In this document: in pieces, positions 57,504 through 64,000 of the stretch
Layout of the letters: the number at the start of each line of letters is the position of its first letter
How positions within the stretch are numbered: the first letter of the stretch is position 1
Origin: VSJD01 sp041653875
GTDB taxonomy: Bacteria; Verrucomicrobiota; Kiritimatiellia; JAAZAB01
Reading direction: 5' to 3'
Assembly: GCA_041653875.1 (NCBI GenBank)
Contig: JBAZEM010000009.1
Coordinates: forward strand, 1-64,000
DNA: 64,000 nucleotides
The notes under the pieces: generated by a model
What the model was told of the DNA's origin: nothing
Databases searched by the model: none
Seen by the model: the letters and a program-made list of their open reading frames with translations, nothing else
Made by a program: the position numbers and the translations under genes

Positions 57504-58358
57504 ATGAAAAAAGACTTGGCCATTTTTGAGGGACACGAAATCCGCCACATCTACGACGAGAAGACCGAAACGTGGTGGTTTTCGGTCGTGGACATCATCC
57601 GGGTGCTGACCCAACAGCCGGATTTCCAGATGGCCAGAAAATACTGGAACAAGCTGAAAGAGCGGCTGAAGAAGGAAGGTAGTCAGTCGGTGACAAACTG
57701 TCACCGACTGAAATTACGAGCCGCCGACGGCAAAAATTATCTCACCGATGTCGCCGACCCTGAAACGCTTTTGCGTCTGATCCAATCTGTTCCAAGCCCC
57801 AAGGCCGAACCGATCAAGCTCTGGCTCGCCAAAGTCGGCTACGAGCGAATGCAGGAGATGGCCGACCCCGCCCGCGCGCTCGAACGCGCCCGTGCCACCT
57901 GGCGGAAACATGGCCGCAGCGACAAGTGGATCCAGCAACGCATGACCGGGCAGGAAACCCGCAACAAACTAACCGACTACTGGGCCACGCACGACATCAA
58001 GCAAGGCGACGAATACGCCATCCTCACCAACCTCATCCATCAGGAATGGGCTGATGTAAGCGTGCAGACCCACAAAGAATTGAAGGGACTCAAAACCCAG
58101 AACCTGCGCGACCACATGAGCGAGGCCGAACTAATCTTCACCGCCCTTGCCGAACTTTCCACCCGCCAGATTGCCGAGACCGTCGCCGCCACCGGCATGC
58201 CTGAAAACCAAACCGCCGCGAAGTCCGGCGGCAAGATTGCCAAACGCGCCCGTCTGGAACTCGAAGCTCAGACCGGCAAAAAGGTGGTGACCGGCGAAAA
58301 TTACCTGCCGTCAGATAACGTCAAGAAAATCCGAGGGACGAGTGTAATAGGTCAGTGA
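57504..58358 (+). CDS. Bro-N/DinD-like phage antirepressor family protein
   Basis: A 284-residue protein. The N-terminal Bro-N part (about 1-100) has IRHIYDEKTETWWFSVVDII and VLTQQPDFQMARKYWNKLKE, then LTDVADPETLLRLIQSVPSP. The C-terminal DinD-like region has WIQQRMTGQETRNKLTDYWA and LTNLIHQEWADVSVQTHKEL. Such proteins are prophage antirepressors or DNA-damage-inducible. No other phage gene is adjacent; it travels here with repeats and a toxin-antitoxin pair. ATG 57504 follows AATTTAACCCG without a strong ribosome site. Confidence 0.85.
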   Translation: MKKDLAIFEGHEIRHIYDEKTETWWFSVVDIIRVLTQQPDFQMARKYWNKLKERLKKEGSQSVTNCHRLKLRAADGKNYLTDVADPETLLRLIQSVPSPKAEPIKLWLAKVGYERMQEMADPARALERARATWRKHGRSDKWIQQRMTGQETRNKLTDYWATHDIKQGDEYAILTNLIHQEWADVSVQTHKELKGLKTQNLRDHMSEAELIFTALAELSTRQIAETVAATGMPENQTAAKSGGKIAKRARLELEAQTGKKVVTGENYLPSDNVKKIRGTSVIGQ

Positions 58359-58787
58359 CAAGGGGGTGTAGATGCGGTTCGACTTGTCCGCCTACGGTGG
58401 ATAGAACCGCGGATTGCCGTTCTGGCGAACGGCCACTACACCTGATACGCGACGCCCGGTCCTGTCATGCATATGTCTCCCCCCGCGTCACTGACCCATT
58501 ACAGGCGAACGACGAATGAAACCGTCGCCGTCGAAGAATTTATTTTCCAGTCAGTCTCCGGGAAATTGTGCGTAATCAAGAAATCGCAATCAGTGATTGC
58601 AAAATCGTTCGCCCGTCCATGAAGTTCCTGCCCGCCTACGGCGGGTTATCCATTATGCCGCTCGCTTTGCGCTTGTCCCGTTTCGGCCAGCGTTGTATAC
58701 TCGCCGCACACTGAATAAGACGCGCGTACCGCACGCCGATTTATGGGCTTGAATGCACAACGGTGATCGGGCACAGTAGCCCGCATT
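58359..58787. repeat. Intergenic region with two repeat families upstream of the GT39 gene
   Basis: 58364-58442 holds the GTGTAGATGCGGTTCGACTT / GCGAACGGCCACTACACC family. 58628-58724 is copy 3 of the 56319-type repeat. Between them (58443-58627) no gene or clear site is visible. Confidence 0.7.
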
Positions 58788-60557
58788 ATGAATCTGTTGA
58801 CTCGCATATTACCGAGCCGCGCATACGCTCCGGCGTGGCTGTTGCTGGCTCTGTTTTGCGCCTTCGGGCTGTTCGACCATTCCTTATGGTCCAGCAACGA
58901 CACGCGCGAAGGCGCCATGATCCGCGAAATGGCGCGCGAGGGCGTCTGGGTCACACCGGTATTCAACGGCCGGGCTTACCTCGAAAAACCGCCCCTTGCG
59001 CACTGGACTGGCGTGGCGCTGTGCAAGGTGTTTGGGCGGGTGAATGAGGGGCTGGTGCGTTTGCCGGCGGCCTTGTACGGTTTCGGCGCCTTGTGGATTC
59101 TCGGTCTTTGGGCGCGCGACCTGGGGCGCGAGCGCGCCGGGTTGGTGGCCGCCTTCCTGTGCGCCACCTCGGCGCTCTATTACGAATATTCCCGCATTGT
59201 GCTCACCGATACGGCGCTGACTTTCATGGTCGTATTGTCGCTCTTTCTTTTCTGGAAAGCTTATACGGCCCTCCCACGCCGGCTGGTGCTCTGGATAGCG
59301 TTTCTGGCGGCATCGGCCGTGTCGTTTTACGCCAAGGGCCTGGTTGGGCCGGGTTTGGTGTGGGTATCGGTGGGCGCCTTCCTGTTGTATCGGCGCGAAT
59401 GGAAACTGGTCGTCCTGCTGGGTACGGCCTTTAGCTTGGTGTTCGCCCTGGTCCTGGCGCCCTGGGTGGCGGCTTTATGGCATGCGGGGGGACGCGATTT
59501 TCTCTACGGCGTCTTCTGGGAAAACCAGTTTGGCCGGTTCCTGGCTTTTAACGATCCCAATCTGCCGTTGGATCCGTATTATGTCCACAAGGAACCCGTG
59601 TGGTATTATCTGTTCAGCCTGCCGGTGCGGCTGATCCCCTGGACCCTGCTGGTCCTGGCCGCGCTGATTTCCTGGTTCCGGCCAAAGAGTTCGGTGTCCG
59701 GCCTGCCGGCCTTATTTGTCCGCTTCGCGCTGGTCTGCATGCTTGTGCTTCTGCATGTGTCCTCGTCCAAGACGGCTTGCTATGCCCTGCCGCTCTTTCC
59801 CTTTTTGTTCCTGATGACCGGCATTTGGCTGGAAGACACCGCGGCCAAATGGGCCTCCGCGTTTGACCGGCGCGTGATCGGTCTGACTTTCGTACTGGTC
59901 GGGGTCGCGGCGCTGGCGGCGCCCTTGGGCTATATGCTGGCGTTTTTAGCCGGTATGAAGGTTATATGGGCGCCGGGAACCGGCGCGGCGATAAGTTGTT
60001 TTGGGTTGGCATTAATAACTTTGGTGGCCGGCGGATATGCCGGGATCCGGCTCTGGAAGACATTCCGGTCGGGCAGGCGGGGCGAGGCGATTCTATCGGC
60101 CCCCATGATCCTTGCGGTGCTGGGTCTGCTGGATGCCGCGATCTTCATGCCGGCGGTGAACTGCCAGAGAACCTATGAGCCCTTAGCCGCCCTTGTTCGG
60201 CAGGAATTGAATGCCGGAAGGCGCATGGCGCTGGCCGGCGAGCGCGAACGCGATCTGGGCGCCCTGATGTTTTACTTGGATTCGCGCTTGCCGGTTGTCT
60301 CGTTTGCAAATTCAACGGAATGCGCCGATTTTCTTTACGGCCGCCCCGGTCCGGCGGGCCTTGTCGTGGCCGATAGCGATCTGATCCATGTTGAGCGCCT
60401 GTTATCAGGAAAACCGTACCGTGTTATTCAACCCATGCATGTCGGGCACAAGAGCGGGGAGTTCCGGCTGTTGATGAACGAGTCCGACCAGGCTATGAAG
60501 CCTGCTACGAAGCAAACATCCAACATCCAACATCCAACTCCGAACGTCGAACGATAG
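58788..60557 (+). CDS. GT39/ArnT-like membrane glycosyltransferase
   Basis: A 589-residue protein with about twelve membrane segments. The first loop has SSNDTREGAMIREMAREGVW and NGRAYLEKPPLAHW, where the DTREG acid and EKPP motif match the GT39 (ArnT/PMT) family. It transfers a sugar from a polyprenyl-phosphate donor to lipid A, glycans or proteins on the outer side of the membrane. The C-terminal about 14 residues (TSNIQHPTPNVER) come from a CCAACAT dispersed repeat (60514-60553). It is followed after four bases by a phosphatase gene. Confidence 0.87.
   Translation: MNLLTRILPSRAYAPAWLLLALFCAFGLFDHSLWSSNDTREGAMIREMAREGVWVTPVFNGRAYLEKPPLAHWTGVALCKVFGRVNEGLVRLPAALYGFGALWILGLWARDLGRERAGLVAAFLCATSALYYEYSRIVLTDTALTFMVVLSLFLFWKAYTALPRRLVLWIAFLAASAVSFYAKGLVGPGLVWVSVGAFLLYRREWKLVVLLGTAFSLVFALVLAPWVAALWHAGGRDFLYGVFWENQFGRFLAFNDPNLPLDPYYVHKEPVWYYLFSLPVRLIPWTLLVLAALISWFRPKSSVSGLPALFVRFALVCMLVLLHVSSSKTACYALPLFPFLFLMTGIWLEDTAAKWASAFDRRVIGLTFVLVGVAALAAPLGYMLAFLAGMKVIWAPGTGAAISCFGLALITLVAGGYAGIRLWKTFRSGRRGEAILSAPMILAVLGLLDAAIFMPAVNCQRTYEPLAALVRQELNAGRRMALAGERERDLGALMFYLDSRLPVVSFANSTECADFLYGRPGPAGLVVADSDLIHVERLLSGKPYRVIQPMHVGHKSGEFRLLMNESDQAMKPATKQTSNIQHPTPNVER
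60514..60553. repeat. CCAACAT-unit repeat within the end of the GT39 gene
   Basis: AACATCCAACATCCAACATC CAACTCCGAACGTCGAACG is one arm of the family at 13274-13378. It is in frame with and encodes the last residues before the TAG at 60555-60557. Confidence 0.8.
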
Positions 60558-60561
60558 TCCC

Positions 60562-61212
60562 ATGAATATCGGCAATCTATCGAAAGCGAGTCCTAAATTT
60601 CGTCGTCTGATCGTTACGGGGGTGGCGGCGTTGCTGGTCATGGCCGGGGCCTTGACCGGCTGGGAGCTGGCGCTCAAGGATCGTTTGGCGACCAAGCGCT
60701 GGGGCGTGGTGGAGCAAGGGCTCATCTACCGGAGCGGGCGTCTGCCCCTGGATCGCGCCCAGGCCACGCTGGCCAACCATCATATTCGCGTCCTGATCGA
60801 TCTTACGGAGAACAAGCCCGACAACCGGTTCCAGTTAAAGGAGCGCGCGGCGGCCGCGGCCCTGGACATTGAGTACCACAATTTCCCTTTGATCGGCGAC
60901 GGCACGGGGAATATCTCCAATTATGCCAATGCCATTGCGGTCATGCGCCAGGCTATGCGCGAAGGCAAGCCGGTTCTGGTGCATTGCGCCGCGGGCGCCC
61001 AGCGCACGGGCGGGGTTGTGGCCGCCTACCGCATGCTGGTGGAACGGAAGTCGCCGGAAGAGGCGCGCGCCGAACTCAAGCGCTACGGCTGGAAACCCGG
61101 CAAAGACCAGGTTCTCCTGGATTATCTGAACCGAAACATGGCGAAATTAGCCGGATTATTGCTTGCCCGTCAGGTCATCGATGCCATTCCCAGTCCCCTG
61201 CCGGTGTTATAG
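60562..61212 (+). CDS. Membrane-anchored dual-specificity/tyrosine phosphatase
   Basis: A 216-residue protein. One membrane helix (about 15-36) is followed by a phosphatase domain with VLIDLTENKPDNRFQLKE (general acid region) and the P-loop HCAAGAQRTGG (C142 and R148). Such enzymes dephosphorylate tyrosine or lipid/inositol phosphates. The orientation suggests a periplasmic or cytoplasmic juxtamembrane catalytic domain, which cannot be decided here. Start 60562 is four bases after the GT39 stop, so they are likely one transcript. Confidence 0.87.
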   Translation: MNIGNLSKASPKFRRLIVTGVAALLVMAGALTGWELALKDRLATKRWGVVEQGLIYRSGRLPLDRAQATLANHHIRVLIDLTENKPDNRFQLKERAAAAALDIEYHNFPLIGDGTGNISNYANAIAVMRQAMREGKPVLVHCAAGAQRTGGVVAAYRMLVERKSPEEARAELKRYGWKPGKDQVLLDYLNRNMAKLAGLLLARQVIDAIPSPLPVL

Positions 61213-61285
61213 TTCTCTCGCGTTCCGGCCTTGACAACGAGTGTCATGGAGCGCCACAATATACGGCATCTTTCCGCGAGAACTT

Positions 61286-62269
61286 ATGAAACGAGCATTA
61301 TCCAAACCACTCGTGGCGTTTGCCCTCTTGGCGTGCAGTTTGTCTGCGGACGTGCCGGATGTGCGTCCGACGGACGGCGGACTACAGATGGCGGCAAGCG
61401 GATGGCGAACGACAGACGACAGGCCGTGGCGGGCGGAACGTCTGGTCGCTAACCAGACGGGATCGGACGCGTTCGAACTTTACGATGGTTCCGGCATCCG
61501 TCGTCTGTCGTCTGCTGTCTGCCGTCCGTTCCGCTCGGCGCCGGAACCCATGGCCTTGGCGCTCCCATCAGTATGGACGCTGGACGATTTTGGAATCCAG
61601 CCCCGACCATGCGTTCGATGGGATGCGTTTCCCGGCGTCAGTCCGGAAGCGATGAATGCTCCGGCGGATCCGCTCGACGCGGCGTTTTGCATCCCCCGTT
61701 ATCGGATACCCGCAGTCTTGTTGGAGAGCGCCTGCGAGCGTTCGGTTGTGTTTTTTGAATCGGGGCGGTCGTTGGAGGCCGGCGGCCAATCCGATCCCGC
61801 GGATATTGTGGCCATGATTCCGCAGTTGAAAAAAGTTTTTGCGCGGGAAGGCGTGCCCCAGCAATGGGTATGGATGGCGGAAGTCGAGTCGGCGCTCAAT
61901 CCGCGGGCAATCAGTTCGGCGGGTGCGGCGGGACTTTTCCAGTTGATGCCCGCTACGGCACGGCGGTTCGGCTTGCGCACGGCGCCATTGGACGATCGCT
62001 TGGAACCCGAAAAAAGCGCCGGCGCCGCGGCGCAGTACCTGAAATTTCTGCGCCAGGAATTCGGCTGTTGGTCGCTGGCGCTGGCGGCGTATAACGCCGG
62101 TGAAGGGCGGGTCAAGGAAATCATGAAAAAACGCAAGGCCCGCACGTTCGACGAGGTGGAACGCTATCTGCCCTCCGAAACGCGGGCCTATGTTCCCAAG
62201 GTCATGGCCCTTGTCGCCATGCGTGAAGATCGGCTCCAAGGCGTCAGGGGCGCCTATTGGAAACCGTAA
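61286..62269 (+). CDS. Lytic transglycosylase (SLT domain) with repeat-derived insert
   Basis: A 327-residue exported protein. Signal peptide MKRALSKPLVAFALLACSLS, with a weak lipobox (LLAC). The SLT fold is in the C-terminal half: catalytic Glu in VWMAEVESALNPRAISSAGA, then AGLFQLMPATARRFGL and SLALAAYNAGEGRVKE. Residues about 27-81 correspond to DNA with inverted repeats (61364-61528), read as low-complexity peptide, so they are probably not native. It cleaves peptidoglycan glycan strands. The ribosome site is weak (GCGAG). Confidence 0.87.
   Translation: MKRALSKPLVAFALLACSLSADVPDVRPTDGGLQMAASGWRTTDDRPWRAERLVANQTGSDAFELYDGSGIRRLSSAVCRPFRSAPEPMALALPSVWTLDDFGIQPRPCVRWDAFPGVSPEAMNAPADPLDAAFCIPRYRIPAVLLESACERSVVFFESGRSLEAGGQSDPADIVAMIPQLKKVFAREGVPQQWVWMAEVESALNPRAISSAGAAGLFQLMPATARRFGLRTAPLDDRLEPEKSAGAAAQYLKFLRQEFGCWSLALAAYNAGEGRVKEIMKKRKARTFDEVERYLPSETRAYVPKVMALVAMREDRLQGVRGAYWKP
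61364..61528. repeat. Inverted-repeat insert within the transglycosylase gene
   Basis: The left arm (CGGACGGCGGACTACAGA ... CGACAGACGACAGG) and right arm (GTCGTCTGTCGTCTGCTGTC, TGCCGTCCG) are imperfect complements around about 75 bases. The same GCCGTCTGTCGTCCGTCGTC string occurs at 56294-56313. The frame stays open through all of it. Confidence 0.7.
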
Positions 62270-62270
62270 A

Positions 62271-62402
62271 TCAGAGCTCAGAAGTCAGAGATCAGAGGTC
62301 AGTGAATGGATGACTGACCTCTGACATCTGACATCTGATCTTTGATCTCTAATTCTGCCTCGGGCAACGGAAGGCCGTGGAATGAAAATCAAGCGTTGAC
62401 AC
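62271..62402. repeat. Hairpin repeat of AGAGGTCAGT units
   Basis: CAGAGATCAGAGGTCAGT and ACTGACCTCTGACATCTGA (about 62287-62330) form a strong hairpin just after the transglycosylase stop. It may act as a terminator without a T-run, and is related to the CAGAATTCTGACT family. The remaining bases to 62402 show nothing further. Confidence 0.6.
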
Positions 62403-62519
62403 ATGCGCGGCCAAATCGTTCGTTTTGGGGTAATCGGTGTGGGTGGTATGGGGTGCGGCCATTGCGCCTGCATTGCCAAGGTGAAGCAGGTGCCGCACCG
62501 CACCGAGCCTCGCTTTTAG
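62403..62519 (+). pseudogene. N-terminal stub of a Gfo/Idh/MocA oxidoreductase
   Basis: A 38-codon frame, MRGQIVRFGVIGVGGMGCGH then CACIAKVKQVPHRTEPRF and TAG. The first part is the Rossmann motif GVIGVGGMGxGH typical of Gfo/Idh oxidoreductases; the end is unrelated. It is the truncated start of a gene, next to a complete member of the same superfamily at 62846. Confidence 0.65.
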
Positions 62520-62609
62520 GCCTGAAGCTTAAGGCGTGCGCCAGTCTCTAACCCCGAATACATTCAACGAGGAATAGTAACTGCTCAGGAGTCAGAATTC
62601 AGGAGTCAG

Positions 62610-62681
62610 CCCGCCTGCAACGCTGTGCCCTGCCCGCAGTGCTACGCACAGCGTTGCAGGCGGGGTAGCACTGCGGGCAGG
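62610..62681. repeat. Two nested copies of the 36-bp palindromic element
   Basis: 62610-62628 plus 62665-62681 form one complete copy in minus orientation (19 + 17 = 36 bases), whose halves are split by a second complete copy in plus orientation, 62629-62664. The inner sequence is exactly the reverse complement of the rejoined outer one. There is no duplicated base at the junctions. Flanking DNA is the CAGAATTC/AGGAGTCAG family, itself apparently split by the insertion. Confidence 0.9.
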
Positions 62682-62720
62682 TAGTCAGAATAAGGAACCC
62701 GTATAGGCCAGCGAATACGA

Positions 62721-62833
62721 AGAGAATCGGTGCTAAACACAAGGCCTTGGCGGAATGTCTGTCGCGTTCTTCCGATTCTTACGTATTTTATTCTGTATCC
62801 TGAATTCTGACTCCTGACTACCTGAGTTGTTAC
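62721..62833 (+). repeat. Leader repeat upstream of the Gfo/Idh gene, matching the glmM leader
   Basis: Aligns with 18017-18132 over its full length, with three small gaps. Both copies end 12-30 bases before a gene start. See the glmM entry for the shared landmarks. Confidence 0.65.
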
Positions 62834-62845
62834 GAGGAATAAACG

Positions 62846-63898
62846 ATGGGCAAGATTCGCGTAGCGTTCATGGGCTTCCGCCACGGACATATCGGGGACG
62901 TTTATCGCCGGCTCCAAAAACGGGATGACGCCGAAATCGTGGCCGCCTGCGAGGAGGACGAACCCACGCGCCGCGCACTCGCCGCGGAAGGCGCCTATAA
63001 GATTACGCACACCTCCTTCGATGCCATGCTGGCCGAAGCTTCGGCCGACGCGATTGCCGTGGGCGATTATTATGGCAAGCGCGGCAGCGTTCTGATCAAG
63101 GCGCTCGAACACGGTTGCCATGTCATCAGCGACAAGCCGATTTGCACCCGTCTGGAAGAACTGGATCGAATCGAAAACCTGGCGCGCGCCAAGCGCCCTG
63201 CCCGCAATGCTGTGCATAGCGCTGCAGGCGGGTTGGCGGTGGGCTGTCAGCTCGATATGCGCGACAACGCCATGACCACGGCCGCCCGCCTGGCGATCCA
63301 AGCGGGCGAAATTGGCGAAGTGCACGCCGTCTCGTTCGGCGGCCAGCACCCGCTGATGTTTGGCGCCCGGCCGGGCTGGTATTTCGAGCCGGGCAAACAC
63401 GGCGGGACGATCAACGACATTGCCATTCACGCGATCAACTGTATCCCGCGGATTACCGGCCGGCGTTTTGCGGCGGTCAACAGCGCGCGCAACTGGAATG
63501 CCCGCTTGAAAGAGATGCCCCAGTTCAAAGACGCGGCCCAGATGATGCTGACCATGGATAACGGTTGCGGCGTGTTGGGCGATGTCTCCTACCTGATGCC
63601 GGATAGTTTTGGTTACGGCAATCCGCTGTTTTGGCGGTTTTTGTTCTGGGGTAGCGCCGGTGTTTTGGATGCCGCTTCCGGCGGCGTCACGTTGTATAAA
63701 AACGGCGAGAAAACGCCCCGGATTTTGCCGATGCCGGAAGCGGCAGCCGGTCAATATCTGGAATCGTTCTTGAATGAAATCAAGGGGACGCGCCAGTCAG
63801 ATGAGTTATCCACCCAGGAAGTGCTGGCCGCTACCCGGATTACGCTTATGATCCAGCGCGCCGCCGACGACCAGTTGACCAACCAGCCGCTGGGGTGA
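62846..63898 (+). CDS. Gfo/Idh/MocA family oxidoreductase with a 12-residue repeat-encoded insert
   Basis: A 350-residue NAD(P)-dependent sugar dehydrogenase-like protein. N-terminal Rossmann region IRVAFMGFRHGHIGDVYRRL, EKP-like motif as HVISDKPICTRLEELDRIEN (the catalytic Lys), and the C-terminal alpha/beta domain with GGTINDIAIHAINCIPRITG (His ligand). Residues 118-129 (PARNAVHSAAGG) are exactly the 12 codons of a 36-bp palindrome (63197-63232); without it ARAKR would join LAVGCQLDMRDN, the usual family continuation. The insertion preserves frame. Substrate unknown. ACGAGGAATAAACG precedes ATG 62846. Confidence 0.88.
   Translation: MGKIRVAFMGFRHGHIGDVYRRLQKRDDAEIVAACEEDEPTRRALAAEGAYKITHTSFDAMLAEASADAIAVGDYYGKRGSVLIKALEHGCHVISDKPICTRLEELDRIENLARAKRPARNAVHSAAGGLAVGCQLDMRDNAMTTAARLAIQAGEIGEVHAVSFGGQHPLMFGARPGWYFEPGKHGGTINDIAIHAINCIPRITGRRFAAVNSARNWNARLKEMPQFKDAAQMMLTMDNGCGVLGDVSYLMPDSFGYGNPLFWRFLFWGSAGVLDAASGGVTLYKNGEKTPRILPMPEAAAGQYLESFLNEIKGTRQSDELSTQEVLAATRITLMIQRAADDQLTNQPLG
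63197..63232 (+). repeat. 36-bp palindromic element inside a coding sequence
   Basis: Starts CCTGCCCGCAATGCT, centre GTGCAT, ends AGCGCTGCAGGCGGG. It begins exactly at a codon boundary (base 352 of the gene). One base differs from the copy at 28237-28272 (opposite strand). Confidence 0.92.
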
Positions 63899-63940
63899 GA
63901 GGGCTTGAAAGCTTCAAGTTAGGCCCCGCAAACGACTTTA

Positions 63941-64000
63941 TCATGTAGAGCCGACTTTACGTCGGCGATCTTCGGCATAGGATAGCCGGTATTCCGCCAA
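63941..64000. repeat. GTAGAGCCGACTTT repeat at the window edge (cut)
   Basis: TCATGTAGAGCCGACTTTAC and GTCGGC, then ATAGCCGGTATTCCGCC, the same order as 36865-36945. It continues beyond the window. Confidence 0.75.

Noticed and set aside
1..64000. tRNA, rRNA or other structured RNA genes
   Set aside because: I looked for TPsiC-arm strings and conserved rRNA blocks by eye and found none outside coding sequence; a covariance-model scan would be decisive.

Overview
The window is GC-rich bacterial chromosome from a Gram-negative organism. It encodes an LptD-type LPS export porin, an LpxL-type acyltransferase, a heptose-adenylyltransferase-like enzyme and a complete mreBCD/mrdA/rodA wall-elongation operon. 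The mixture of housekeeping genes, an alternative (aspartate-semialdehyde) spermidine pathway, a fused 2-oxoacid:ferredoxin oxidoreductase and a very high load of small dispersed palindromic repeats is what I would expect of an uncultured member of the PVC group (Kiritimatiellota/Lentisphaerota-like). That assignment is inference; no rRNA or tRNA gene is visible to test it.

Layout. 0-0.5 kb: remnant of a REP-associated (RAYT/Y1) transposase. 0.9-7.3 kb: wrbA and an Fe-type superoxide dismutase, a type III polyketide synthase, HPr, and korAB. 7.3-17.9 kb (minus strand): mreB-mreC-mreD-mrdA-rodA-rng-lptD, one long cell-envelope operon with dispersed repeats lodged between its genes. 18-31 kb: housekeeping genes (glmM, tatD-like, apt, hldE-like, prmA, cutA, an ATP-grasp ligase, DUF362 ferredoxin protein, lpxL-like, ligA) and a DUF4160/DUF2442 locus with a frameshift at a slippery A-run. 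31-39 kb: a MEMO1 family protein, the polyamine set (nspC, carboxy(nor)spermidine synthase, a four-helix-bundle protein, ornithine decarboxylase-like enzyme) and a YgiQ radical SAM protein. 39-43 kb: accessory DNA with an AT-rich orphan gene, a degenerate repeat block, an orphan HicB and a DUF362 protein. 43-52 kb: a defence-like island (helicase remnants, AlbA-type ATPase, HAD phosphatase, type III Mod methyltransferase, DUF1016 nuclease, Res helicase-nuclease). 52-55 kb: folD and a glycosidase-like protein. 55-58.4 kb: broken AbrB/PIN module, an intact PIN toxin with a downstream antitoxin, a Bro-N/DinD-like gene, and three copies of one repeat between them. 58.8-64 kb: GT39 glycosyltransferase, tyrosine phosphatase, lytic transglycosylase and Gfo/Idh oxidoreductases.

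The most striking signal is the repeat population. A 36-bp imperfect palindrome (12 codons long) occurs at least six times. One copy is inserted in frame inside an oxidoreductase gene, two sit inside copies of other repeat families, and one lies precisely inside another copy of itself, with no target duplication. Other repeats supply parts of the reading frames of mreC, the GT39 gene and the transglycosylase. Together with the RAYT remnant this points to past or present palindrome mobilisation. The second point of interest is the composite restriction-like island, whose upstream half shows tandem duplication and internal deletion of a helicase-AlbA cassette.
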